The position numbers were made by a program, and so were the translations under genes. A stretch of 64,000 nucleotides of DNA from Persicaria tinctoria. Taxonomy: Eukaryota; Streptophyta; Magnoliopsida; Caryophyllales; Polygonaceae. Positions 24,103 to 36,320 of the stretch are shown in pieces. The DNA lies in the NCBI GenBank assembly GCA_037127255.1, contig JBANSL010000004.1, positions 2,046,001 through 2,110,000 of the forward strand, in the 5' to 3' direction. The notes beneath the pieces are model-generated. The model saw nothing but the letters and a program-made list of their open reading frames with translations. It was not told the origin of the DNA and made no database searches. Each line of letters starts with the position of its first letter. The stretch's first letter is position 1.

Positions 24103-25976
24103 CATAGCTTCTCCGTGTCTCCAGAAGCTTCCTACCTCCAACAACAGGTTCACCTACACCTGCGATGGCGACACCTTGGCGACACCTTCAACTTCAATTA
24201 CTATCGCTGTGGAGTATTATTTTTCTCTAAATTGATGATTGGTCATTTTGCCTCTGATTTCACTTTTGATTTATTGTTTTAGACTTATGATTGTTAAGAG
24301 TTGGAACTTGGTGGGAGGATGGTTTAGAAATTTGATTTGTTTGTAAGTCTGTACTTGATTGATTGTATTTGTGGTTCTGTGTCTGTGAGCAATTGCAAAT
24401 TCCACCTTTTGAAACTCAAATTCTGGGACATGGCTGAGGGAGGTTGAGATGTTTGCTTTGATTTCTGATTATGGTTTTCAATTCATTGCTCATTCCCATT
24501 CAACTCTGATTTTAATTTATTGGAGGAAGTGTATTTGATATAAAAGCTCCAATGATATGTCAAATGGATTTTTCGAAGGTAACTGAACTAGTGAACAAGT
24601 GTAAACAAAGTGTAAAGTTAGGGTCCGAGGGATCATCTTTTCAATCATGATATGCTGATTATGTTGATCTCATTGAGTAATTGATCTGTTATTTTGTAGC
24701 TAGATTTTCAATAGGGTGAGCTCCAATCTTTCCTGTTTTCCTGTCTTGAAGCTAGATTGATTATTCACCTTTAAACTGTTGTTCCTTGTAGGGTACAATG
24801 CATTTATCTTTTCTCCTTATTCCTTTAGTAAAGTTCCTATAATAGTAAATAATACTGATTTGGTGTTTGCAAATTAAATAAATTCAGATTTTATGGTAGA
24901 GCATAAAATCAGGATGCACTCAACTGATTGATCAAACACAGAAACATACATTAGTAACCTAAGATGAACCAGAATCAAGGATAAATTCTTGGAGTTCAGT
25001 CCCTAAATAGCCCTAGGCAAAATAGTCCTAACCAAATGGATTCCAGTCTCCAGAGCCTTCTTAACTACACATAACATTTTAATAGTTGAATATGGAACTG
25101 AAAATTGTTGTTAATGTCTCTTTAACATATTCATCTTGGATGTTGCAGCGTATTGTGTAGTTGCAGTTGAATCTGTTGGTAGACAACTTCCCATTGCTTT
25201 CTTTTAATAAGAGATATGCTGGTGGAAAAGCTATGACTGATCCTCTCAAAAGTCTGAGCAAAGAGTTTGGGTAATCTTTTCTTCACCCTCACCCCGTTCT
25301 TCCTTGATTGTAGACCTTCTTAAAGATGTCTTTTTTCTCAAAATTTGATTCATCTGAGTGAATATCACTGATCTTTTAGGCCAAAACTCAAAGAGCACAT
25401 GCAGTACTGTGTTGATCATCCAGAGGAAATGAACAGGCTTCCGAAGGTGCAGTCCCAAATTTCAGAATTCAAGGGTGTGATGATGGAAAACATTTAGAAG
25501 GCATGTTTTATTGATCGAAAAGAATGCCTTGTCAGCCTATGCGTTATAGGGTGAGGCGACAGCTATATGGACATACTGAGTTACATGGCATTATATTTTC
25601 AGGTGCAGGTTCTTGAGCGTGGTGAAAAGATTGAGATTTTGGTAGACAAAACAGACTATCTCCGCTCAGAGGTTTTAAAATAATGCAACGTTCAATACAA
25701 TTGTGGTTCTGATCCTTATTGATTTACAGATTATCTTAATCGGCATTATAAGTTTGGATTTTTGGAACATCTAATTAACATGAGTAATGTGCAAATGCTT
25801 CCTACCCTGTCTTTGGGAACACAGATGAGAAGGAAGATTGGTTTCAGAATATGAAGATAAAGCTGATTGCGTTGGGCTTCATTATCGCATTAATCCTCAT
25901 TATCATGCTATCAGTTTGCCACGACTTCAGACTGTGGGAAGTAGCCTCACTTCCTGCATATGCGCTTCAAGCATGA
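24103..25976 (+). pseudogene. VAMP72-like R-SNARE pseudogene with introns
   Basis: Exon relics appear in the right order. About 24103-24175 encodes a piece with [16 protein letters not shown]. About 25149-25273 gives Y-C-V-V-A-V-E-S-V-G-R-Q-L-P. About 25380-25500 gives [13 protein letters not shown] and V-M-M-E-N-I. About 25603-25680 gives E-R-G-E-K-I-E and V-D-K-T. About 25826-25970 gives the transmembrane end ([13 protein letters not shown]). These are the longin, SNARE and membrane segments of plant VAMP72 vesicle-fusion proteins. Breaks include a deletion with TAA codons near 25206, TAG near 25497 and a frame change near 25838. Retained introns show a duplicated gene, not a processed copy. 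Confidence 0.85.
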
Positions 25977-26839
25977 TCAAATGTATGTCAGTGTTACTAC
26001 CTTCCTAGTAAATCCATAGCATTCTGATTTCTGAGAATCTGAATATGATTTCCTGGGGAAAAAAAAAGAAGCTTCCATCCATTTCAGATTTTTAGGTAGG
26101 ATTTATGCATATCATGTATCTTGTTTCAGATTGTTGGATCTATACACCTTCCCAGTTGAAAGATTCTGGAAACCCGAGTTCTGTGAATTTTGTTGAGCTT
26201 TTTCACTGGAGTAATGCGTTTTGAGACTGATATTGCTCGAGTTACATTGCTGGCTGGTGCTCACTGATTGACTGATGCCTCCGAATCTGTAATGAACACT
26301 TCAATCCTCACCCTGGTCATATGAATGAGGTAAGTGAGGTAACTCACCATTTTTATGATCAATTTCTTGCAAAGGTTCATTAGACGCAAGCAAACTGGGT
26401 TGCCACTCGAGAAAACTGGTGGTTATGGTCTAGGTCGGACGAGCATAGATAACGGGAGTCTAAAAAAAATACCAGAAACATTTCAGTATGAAATGGTCTT
26501 ATAAAATGGGTTCAATGAGTCCTCTTTCATTTGGGATCACCTCTTCCATCTGCAATTTGCACATTATTTTGCAGTTGAGCTCTCATTCCCAGCTGGAACG
26601 TCCCTAGCTTGCTCTTATTTTCCTTCAAGTGAAATTAAAAAAAAAATCATCATTTCATGAAGAATCAAATCAATAAAAGGTTTAATGTAATGGGTTTTCT
26701 ATTGGATAAGAAGCTAAGGGTTCGTTTGGATGACCATTCATTATGACTTATAATGCAAACGAACCCTTATTTAACAAACAAGAATGGATCATCCGATCAG
26801 TCGGTTACATCGTGAAGGTAGGAATCTATGAGATTGGAT
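25977..26839. other. Intergenic DNA after the VAMP72 pseudogene
   Basis: The first part probably contains the decayed 3' untranslated region of the pseudogene. The rest faces the 3' end of the minus-strand MADS gene. No further gene is seen. Confidence 0.5.
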
Positions 26840-29800
26840 TTAGTTACAAGAAAAATTGTTGATGTAATTACCAAAGTTGCCATCAGGAGTATCCATGTCG
26901 AGCAACATTGCGATGAAAGGGTTTTCCATTGCATCCCTGCGATTTCAACCGAGTTAGCGTTGTCATTTGCTGTCATTACACACTAACTGGGATCACATCA
27001 TTTGAAAATACTTGTGTTTATATCTGTTCAAGTCAAGAAAACATGTTCAATTATATATACTGAGTAGTAAACTATACCTCATACAATCGAGTTCATCGAT
27101 ACCATATAGGGTTTCATCATTTGCCTCTCCATGAACCCTAGAATCAGTGGGATTGTTTGTTGACTGCCATAACTATATCAAAAACCACATATTCATCAAT
27201 CTAACATAACATTGTAATTGTAAGATCAAACAAAATGTATCCTGTAATTGATCAATTAAGGTACCTCAAATGGCATTTCATCATTAATAACAGGAAAGTA
27301 TCCATCAGCTTTAATATCCCAAATGACCTAAAAAAGTCACAAAGCAATTAACCATATATATAAATATATATACATATAGAGAGGTTGGTTCTGGTGTACA
27401 CAACTCCTATTGTGTACGCATAAATTATTCGTTTGTTTTCTCATAATTATTCGTCTATTTAATTTTCACCTGATTATTCGTTTATCAATTATAACAATGT
27501 AATTATTCGCCTGTAAAAAATGTAAATTATTCGTCTATTTTCACTTGATTATTCTTTTATAACAATGTAATTATTCGTCAGTTAAAAAATGTAAATTTCT
27601 TTCTAACGAATAATCATTAGTACAACTGAATAATTTCATTCTAATGAATAATCACCCAATACCACCAAATAATAAGAATTTACTTTTAATCTCAACTGTT
27701 GATTTTTTTAGTTCAAAGACCCAGATTTGTTAACATGATACACCATAAACTGTGTACATATGATCTATTGTCTCTCTATATATACATATGCATATGCAAG
27801 TATACATTTTTTTGGTCAAGATATGAAAGTATACATACCTGTTCAGCTTCAAGGTTAGGCATATTGTCCGGATCTATTGACAAACATGAGGCTTCACTTT
27901 TCTCAATCATATTTGCTTCTTCTGATCTAAAAGAAGTAGCACAAATTTTAACATGTATCTCGACGAGCTTGTATCATTCTAGCTTGGTTTTTCGGAAACA
28001 ATAGATTGATGATCATATTACTTGACATACCCAGATGTCTCACTTAGCAAATCTTCCATAGCAAATTGTGCAGTGCTCTCAAACATGGCTACTTTTGGTG
28101 CTACCTGCAACTTACCAAAAAATGCCTGTTTCATAAATTGATCTAAAATAATGGCATTGTTTCGTAAATTGGCGTAAAATTAGGGAGCCTTACAGGACCA
28201 GGAAGGTGCAAATCTGGGGGTGCCACAACTATATGAAAGTTGAAGTGCTTGGCTGGAGCAAATGAAGGAACACTTGAATATCCCAAGCTTCCATATCTGT
28301 ATTGTTACATTAACAAATGCAGCCTCAAATTTGGTATAAAAGGTTACTTTTTCGGAGAAAGATTGCGCGGTTGAGAACTAATGCTCACAAATTAAAGATT
28401 TCGGAGTCAACAAGATCATCAATGGGCATGTTATTTGCTTCTTGTTCGAGATCAGGATCAGATGGTTGGATCGGGATAGGGAAAGGAGGTATTATGATGA
28501 ATTCAGGAAGAACATGATCATCTGCACTAGGACCGCCTTCGCTGACAATCAGGCTAGATGGATACATCAATTGATGATGCAGTGCCCAAAGTTGCTGTTT
28601 CAATGTAGTGTAATTAGTTTTTCAGCTGTATAGATTGATATATAATTGATCAAACATAGAGAGTAGAAATGAAAAATGCTGATATTTAGATGCAGTTGTT
28701 GTGATGAAATAATGCCTTGTTAGAGGATTTAGAGTAAGACACAACAAGCTCAGGTCTGGTTAGGCACGACCCCATTTTTACAAAAATAAAATAATAGATA
28801 AAAAAAGAAAAAAATCATTTATTTATTAAATTAAGGGTTTTGTTAATAAAAATTACATATGAGAAAACTTTAGCCTATCTAGCTTACCTGAATTTTAATT
28901 TCTGGTTCTGTGTCTGGGTCTGGTTCTTCGGATCCAAACATTGTCATCTGTGCACTGCAAGAGTCCATAAAAACAATCACTCGTCCTACTAATGGATGTT
29001 GTTTATAATCATATTGACTATTAGCATCTTTTAATCAAGCAATCAACACATCGCGTCAAATGAGCTTACAGGGCGAATTAAGTACCTTTGATAAGATTCC
29101 TCATCGGCAATTTGGTTAGTTCCACCGGGTGAGTTTGGATTCGATTCATGAGATTGATTCTAGATACAACACACATGGACAATTTATTCAAAATAATCTA
29201 AACATACATTTTGCTACATTTCATGTTTGAAGTTACCATATTTGCTTCCACAGACTTTTGGACTTCCTGAAGGAAGGCTTCATGCATATTAGCTTCTTCA
29301 GTGAACAAGAGCGAGTTCGACAATGGCTCGTATGTCCTGTCATTCCCATATATATCCCATGAGTTTTTTTTTTTCCATGAATCAAGAACTAGATATAGCT
29401 AGGGTTTGAAATTAACATGCCTTATATTAGATTGGAGGTCCAGGATGTATTGTTGAACTCTATTTATTTGTTTTCTTATCTTCTGCCATTGACATTAAAC
29501 TTATTATAAGATAAAGATTAAAATTTATGCAGTAATTGTAACAAAAATTTACTGTAAGCTGAAAAAAGCATTCAACTTACATAAGAATCCCTATATTGAC
29601 GTACAGTGTAAGTGCCATTCCAAATGAAAACAATAAAAAAAACAAATTAGTTTTCCATAAATATATATAAATAGATATAGATATAAAGTTATAACTAGGA
29701 CCAAAAAAAAAAAGATATAAAGTTATAACAGTTTTACTGTAATCATATACTTATTTTTATTGTACATAAGTCATAACTCATGTTTAGCTTATACCTGTTT

Positions 29801-31613
29801 GCCTTATTGTTGCCATTCTTTGTTTTCCTTTTCAGTATCTCAAGAACATTGATCAATTGCTGCAGGGAGAAAAATAATGTGTATATATAAGAAATGAGAT
29901 TTTAATAGTGTTAATGTGCCTTGAACGACTGTTGACCGGCGACGCATCGGGGGGTCCGGGGGGCTAGGGAGGGCAGCGCCACCCCGCCTTTACGGTATGC
30001 AATGTTTATTGTAAACGGGCCTATCGTCTGTCTATTTTGGGCTTTCAGCCCATTGTCTCTTCATATACTCATGGAACGTCAACCCCTGTAACCTAATCTG
30101 TTTTCGCTTCCTCTAATAAGAAATCTGGTTCTCTGCCCGTGGACGTAGGCAACACACCGTTGCTGAACCACGTAAATCTTTGTGTTTTTCTTCGCTATTA
30201 TCGTTCTCGTTATAACAAATAGATTTAAAGAAAATTAATTATCCATCATGCATTTGTAAACAAAATCAGGTTATTTAGTTACAATTTCAAGAAAATGAAA
30301 TAGATAGCAAATTGTTACCTCTGGATCTGCTAATTGGCTGTAGGAAAAGATACAAACAAAAGTTAATTAGCTCAATATATATATATATAGGATAAAGAAG
30401 AACAAAGTTTGTATATATACAAATACAATTAGATGAATCTAGCCAAGTTAAAATTGAACCTTCAAGCTAGTGTCCATGGTTTTGATTTCTATAGGTCCAA
30501 TTTTGCTATAGAACTAGCTAGAACTTGCATGAGCGCGCGTAATTCATTGATAATTACCGAATAATTAATGGATAAAAATATGAAAATCTTATCTTTGTCG
30601 TCATATATCACTTGAGATTGAGATTTACAAAGTAATTGAAGATGAATTGTTATGTATAACTAAATTTGTTGTCAATATATCACTTGTTTCTTTAGGAGTC
30701 ACATATTTATGTCAATTAGGAATTTAGGATTAAATCAATCCTAGCTATATATAGCTCATGTAATCATAAACTGATCAATTAGTTATAATATCTAGCTATC
30801 TGAATTTACTCTACTACAAACTATAAACCTTCATCATCAGTACCAGCCAAATCAGAAAATTAAAATATATAAAGTAAATTCAATGAATTAATTAAGATCT
30901 ATAAACCCTAACTTAACTCATAAAAAAGGTGGTAGTGGAACAAATTATATATATTGCTCAAAACAAGCTTACAAAATGGCTAAACACAATTCAAAGATGA
31001 TTAACAAAAAAGATAAAAGTCAAAATCATGCATTATATTTCTCATAAATAACCTTTGAAACCAATTTTCAAAAGAATATATAACAAATAGGTAAAATGCT
31101 AAATGGAACTCGATTAATATATATATCTATAAAATAGATAATCATTACTAAAGAAAAAAAAAAGTGAAGATAAATTTTACAGTTCTCCTGTCTGAATCTT
31201 CTTTGAATTCAGCCACTGAAGCATCACATCCTTTGTCCTTCTCCGACACAGATTTCCAAATCCAAAAAAAAAATCATCAATAAAATAGAAATTAAATTCA
31301 AATTTATATGAACTCAACCATGCATTCATAATCAATTTCTAAAGAGAATTGAAAGTGAAAGAGAGAAATAAAAACTATGAACGAATTAGAGAAAAGGATT
31401 TAATTTTCGTCAAGATTACCTCTTATTTGGTGCAAAATGGCTTACTCGACTTGCAGGTGAGAAAATGATGTTTACAACCTCTAAATCACACTGTGCGAAA
31501 AGCTCAAGTGCCTTTTTTAAAATTCTGTTTCTTCTTTTTGCAAAAGAAAATAGATGAGCAACATCTTCATCTGATTCAAGTACACAAGTCTTTCTCTTCT
31601 TCTCCGTCGACAT
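26840..31613 (-). CDS. MIKC*-like MADS-box protein, divergent
   Basis: I can join 16 exons in one consistent frame (458 residues): 31420-31613, 31181-31240, 30319-30337, 29795-29859, 29581-29590, 29421-29482, 29237-29336, 29086-29159, 28888-28954, 28389-28594, 28194-28296, 28031-28104, 27839-27926, 27265-27327, 27078-27172, 26840-26936. Residues 24-60 match the second half of a MADS domain (F-A-K-R-R-N-R-I-L-K-K-A, then C-D-L-E-V, then F-S-P-x-x-R-V-S-H-F). The many short exons and the S-H-F ending suggest the MIKC* class, transcription factors of pollen. Residues 1-23 do not look like a MADS start: the usual basic DNA-contact segment is replaced by acidic E-S-D-E-D. A K-like helical region is encoded around 29421-29482. 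All introns are GT-AG except one GC-AG. Last-exon end and the two tiny exons are inferred. Confidence 0.72.
27374..27783. mobile_element. Small inverted-repeat element in a MADS intron
   Basis: Imperfect inverted ends begin TATAGAGAG and include GTGTACACAACTCCTATTGTGTAC on the left and a related form on the right. The interior holds about eight copies of ATTATTCG or close variants. The ends and motif resemble the element at 22325-23925, so both appear to be one family. It lies in the intron between exons 13 and 14 of the MADS gene. Confidence 0.55.
29909..30217. mobile_element. Solo LTR in a MADS intron
   Basis: The 309-bp sequence starts TGTTAATG and ends TTATAACA, giving TGTTA/TAACA inverted ends. 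A 5-bp duplication AATAG flanks it at 29904-29908 and 30218-30222. It is far richer in GC than the intron around it. It is a solo LTR left by recombination of a retrotransposon, in intron 3 of the MADS gene. Confidence 0.85.
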
Positions 31614-32444
31614 TTTGGAAGCAAAAAATGGTCCACAAACACTTGTAGTTGTGCTTGGAGATCACCGGTTTGTGGCAAATTTCTACACAAAAGATGCTCC
31701 AATATATTGAAGTGATGGAGGAAAGTTTTTCTTATATCTCACCTCTCACATGATATATACAAGGTAAGATCGAAATAATATTTTTTTAGAGTTTTTTTCA
31801 CATTATAATTGTGAGGAATCTAATTTATTTTTTAAAATATTTTATTTAATTTCAAACCTCAAGAGTAGTGTAAGATTTATTGTTATATGGATTCACTAAG
31901 AGGATGAACGTCACACTGCATTTAAAGTACTGTATGTTCATCAATTTAAGTCATATATTCATCCCCTTTTCACACATAATACAAACTTATTTAATATAAA
32001 ATATCTTATAATGCAATAAATTAATTTTCCATGAATATTTTGATAAACAATGATAATACTGTATGTAACCTCCTTTAACTTTACCAAACATTTTTTCCCT
32101 TAAATTTTATAATTTGTTTCAAATTTTAATTATACAATTTTGAAGTTAATATTATTATTCCAGTAATTTATTCAAAACCAACTTGTACTATATAATAATA
32201 AAATAATTTTTGTGGTGAGCCACGTGGCATCATTTTACTGCCATAGGTCCAACCCATACCGTGGGCCCATAGTATTACAAGGCTGGAAGAAAGGTATCTA
32301 TAACGGTTGAATTTGTTAATGCACCAGCTAATTTTTCAATATTTTAATCTCATAAGGAGACCAAAATGTATTTTATCTCTTCTAGGAAGTTTGTTTTACA
32401 GAAATCTCAAAGGAGATAAAAAACAATACCTCATTTTTTGAAGA
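31614..32444. other. Upstream region of the MADS gene
   Basis: AT-rich DNA lies upstream of the minus-strand start codon at 31613. It should contain the promoter, but I could not single out a convincing TATA box. No other gene is seen. Confidence 0.4.
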
Positions 32445-33030
32445 GCTAAATCTATAGAATCGTAAAATTATTTACAGAAAGTAAGATAAACCATCTTGTC
32501 GTAAAAGAGGGCTAGCACTAGTGAGACCCAACTTAACTCGTGTAGTCATCTACAAAAGAGGCAGTTAATCGCTCCCGGTCTCTCTGCCACAAAAAGGAAG
32601 CCTCTCTAACTACTTATATAACCCTCTTAAGGTATTTAGTTCACTCCTCTATTGCACTTGCACCTCAAGGATATGCGTACGGTTCTCAATAACACGTTTG
32701 ACCCATTTTTCGGGGACACATACATCACCCCTAAAAACTACTTCATTTTGGCATATCCATATGAAGTATACAAAAGCAACAAACACAAGCAATATAATTT
32801 AACCTTGAACTCCGCACATCTTTGCTTCGGCTTCGGCTCCTGAGCAAACCAATGGAGCCAATCCTCAATCCTCCTTCCCTCCTTAGGAGACCAATCCAGC
32901 TCCAGACTTGGTCCCTAGTTTCCTTTATCTTCTCACATCCAAACCACATGTTCTTCACTCTCCTCATCATGCTTGCACAGAGGACACTGGGCAGCTGGCC
33001 CCTTCCAGTGTCATGCATTCATATAGGTTA
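32445..33030 (-). pseudogene. LINE ORF2 C-terminal relic, copy 1
   Basis: On the minus strand at 32743-33018 a fragment reads like a zf-RVT domain (H-V/M-W-F-G-C-E-K followed by V-W-S-W-I-G-L-L-R). Neighbouring sequence up to about 32450 would be the following coding or 3' part. The same sequence recurs at 36505-36726 plus 39705-40090. No RT core remains. It is a truncated, decayed LINE. Confidence 0.65.
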
Positions 33031-33335
33031 AGAAATCACATTGAAAAAAAAATATTAGAAAAAATAATTAATCTAATGCACCGACCCTAATAAATCTATA
33101 TAAAAATTACTATAAATAATTAATATTTGAAAACCATTTCTCAATATGAATGTTTAACCTAATGTTATAAAAACCCGTGATAACTCTTAACTCAAAACAA
33201 AAAATAAGAGAAACAAAGACACTAATTAATGGTATATGTAATGTCTATATATAATGTAGCAAACTAAAAATCCCATTGCTAAAATAAAGGGGGTAAAAAC
33301 ACTAGTTTGAATTTTTGGAGATTGATTTTGTATTT

Positions 33336-33583
33336 TTTTTTTTTTTTTTTTTGGACGTGGGGGGTTCCGAGGTTATCGACTAATCCCCCCACGGGTCCGG
33401 GCCCTAGCCTGCAAAGGACGCGAACCGGTTTAGCCAGGCGGCAAGCCACCAGGCAGGCTCACCCAAGCCAATGAAGGCTTGAGCACCCACTAATACACAA
33501 ATTGTGTAAGAAGTGGGATTTGAACCCTTGACCTCTTGCAAGGGCCACCTCTCCCTAACCACTAGGGCAAGGGGTCATTGGTT
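33336..33583 (-). mobile_element. tRNA-derived SINE
   Basis: On the minus strand it starts with a tRNA-like head: an A-box region TTGCCCTAGTGG, then a B box GGTTCAAATCC at 33516-33526. It ends in poly-A (T run 33336-33352). A 17-bp target duplication, AGATTGATTTTGTATTT, lies at 33319-33335 and 33584-33600. The matching place in block B (about 51270) has a single uninterrupted copy of the target. Confidence 0.93.
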
Positions 33584-34299
33584 AGATTGATTTTGTATTT
33601 AATTTGAAGCTATAAGGTATAGTTTAGATATGTTTTTTTTTTTATGATGAGAAAACCTAATGCGTGATTATTTTGTAGAACTACTAGGCAGTGTTATAGG
33701 TCCGATCTTGCTTACGTTCTTCAAAACTCAACTTTCTTGATTGAATCAAAACGACAAAACCCACCATTTGGTGACAAACCTAATGTATCGATTTTTATTT
33801 TGACGGGTAGATCTTGATCCACATTATGCAAATTCAATCTACTTTCACTTGGAGCATGCAGTACACTGTCACATCTTATTACTAATTTACTACAATGACC
33901 TAAAGTATTGTAAGGAAGTAAGATTAGTATTGTGAGTTGTGACCCACATTTTAGTAATTCACATATTTTATTCTTTATACTCATTTTTCAGTTTTAATAT
34001 ACTCATTTTCTTATCTTATTATAATGATAATTATTAAATTATTATTGATCCAATTTTTTTATAAAATTAATGAATGTTTAATCGTTAATACATTTCGATG
34101 AGATTTTTTAAAAATAAATTAAATAAACGATGTAATAAATTATAATTAAGAGAGATTTTTTAATAAATTAAATAAATGTTACATTTATCCCTTTACATAT
34201 TTTTTTTTTTTATGATATTTAGTACATTTGGATAAGATTTTTCAATTGGGCCAAAAGGCCCATTAATAGGTATAAGTAATTTTATTTGTGGCTGAAGAA

Positions 34300-34438
34300 C
34301 ACCAGGATCACCTCTTGCCTGGCTGGCTTGGTTGTTCCACTACGACGCCTCAGGGTAGAGGTTCGATTCCTGGTAAGAGATGGAGAGAGAGAAGAGAAAT
34401 GAAGAAAAAAATTTGAGGTATTCTAAAATACCTCTTTT
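34300..34438 (+). repeat. tRNA-like repeat with hairpin and T tail, copy 1
   Basis: It contains a possible A box (TGGCTTGGTTG) and a B box (GGTTCGATTCC). It ends in an 8-bp hairpin (GAGGTATT-CTAA-AATACCTC) followed by Ts, as an RNA polymerase III terminator would. Related copies are at 36183, 52699 and 57281. Confidence 0.6.
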
Positions 34439-35440
34439 TATGAGTTTTTTCGAATATAAAACTTTTATTTTCTAATGCAAATGACCATTTTATTACTGAA
34501 ATGACTTACATAGTATTCAAGGATGTAAGATTAGTATCTCTAATGGTTTTATAGTAAGTTAATCACTAGCCCAATATGTTTACAATTGTTACTGATAGCT
34601 AGCTTCATAAATATTAACAAAAACATATTTATTTTTTAAAAAAAAATATCTCTAAATCACATATGCACCTTCGATTTAAATAAAGCGCAAATTAAATACC
34701 ATTAACTTGTTGAAAATATTTTGCCCAAATGCCATTTTTAGAAATTCATTAGCTAAATGTCGACCCTAAATATTTTTTTAGTAATTGTCCAAAAATCTTT
34801 TATAATCCCTCTTTTACCCATGCCTTGTATTTTATTCATATCTCGTTCCATTCCATCGTGTGTCTTTCTCTCTCACCCTTCTCAAATCTGAAAGCCAATC
34901 CTTTCGGCCACCTATGACGGCGTCTTCAGCTCCGACGCTACAGCCGCCACTCGCTTTGAGAGGATCTACAATTGCGACACCTACAATGACCTAATGTATT
35001 GCAATGAAGTAAGAATAGTATTGTGATTTGTGACCCTCATTTTAGTAATTTAGGCATTTTATTCTTTATACTCATTTTTCAATTTTAATGTACTCATTTT
35101 CTTATCTTATTATAATGAGAATTATTAAATTATTATTGATCCAACTTTTTTCTTTTTATAAAATTAATGAATGTTAAGACTCAAGAGAGATTTTTTTAAT
35201 AAATTAAATAAATTTTAAAATTCAGCCCTTTACATATTTCTTTTATGATATTGTACATTTGGATAAGATTTTTCAATTCTATTATACTCTTTTTTTTTAT
35301 GACATGCTTAATTAAAATTCAATTTGTCCAAAAGGCTAAAGGAAACAATTCAAAGGGCTAAATACACACTAGAGAGGACGTTAATTTGTCCATCTTATAA
35401 TAATCCCCAATTGGGCCTAAAGGCCCATTAGTAGCTATAA

Positions 35441-36158
35441 GGTCATGTTTATTAAGGGATACTAAAGATACTAGAAATACTAATATTTTATTCTTCTCTC
35501 TCTACCACATCATTCTAGCATCCCATTCTCATTTTTCTCACTTTATCAATAACATCCCTAGTATCACAAAACTCATCTTTTCATACCCACTCAATTTACA
35601 AATATACCCATCTCCAACAATTATTTCTATTCTCGATTATATTATTATATTCATTTATTATTATTAAAATATTAATATTAATATTTATTTTATTTTATAT
35701 CTTGTATTATTTATTATTCCAAAATTATACTTCAATTTTTTGGATTTTATTTTGCATATTTATAATCAAAGAGAAATTTTTAAAAAAAAATATACTCAAA
35801 CATATTCAAAATTGATGTCTACATGTAGATAAAAATGAATCTAGTATTGTGGTAATTTTTTATTTTTACTTTTTTTTCTTACCGAAAACTTGATTTTAAT
35901 GGGTAAAATTGATTTTTTTTAGCTTTCATCTCGACCGTCCGTCCCAAGACTGGTGTCCTCCATCCATGTGCTTCTCCTGTAGTCAAATGAAAGGTTGACA
36001 AGTGTCCTCCTTTTCACCTGCAACACATGGGTTGAATTAAGTCTCCGGGTATCGATACTTTGAAAGGATTGGTGTAGTATCCCATTTTATACTGTTCCGA
36101 TTTTATAATATTAAAAGTCTTAGTATTCTATACAGTAAAAGTGCCGTTAAAATTGCCT
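35441..36158. mobile_element. Harbinger/Tourist-like MITE
   Basis: The 718-bp insert starts GGTCATGTTTATTA and ends with the reverse complement of GGCAATTTTAACGG, with TAA on each side. The corresponding place in block B, near 53907, is uninterrupted. A 3-bp TWA target and GG...CATGTTT ends are typical of PIF/Harbinger MITEs, though these ends are imperfect. Confidence 0.65.
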
Positions 36159-36182
36159 TAAGTAAACTTATTTGTGGCTGAA

Positions 36183-36320
36183 GAACACCTGGGTCACCAC
36201 TTACATGGCTGGCTTAGTTGTTATGCTACAACGCCACAGGTTGGGGTTCGACTCCTGGTAAGAGATGGAGAGAGAGAAGAGGATGGATGAAGTACAAAAA
36301 TTTGAGGTATTCTAACTTTT
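36183..36320 (+). repeat. tRNA-like repeat, copy 2
   Basis: It is similar to the repeat at 34300, with B box GGTTCGACTCC. The terminal hairpin is decayed (GAGGTATTCTAACTTTT). Confidence 0.55.
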
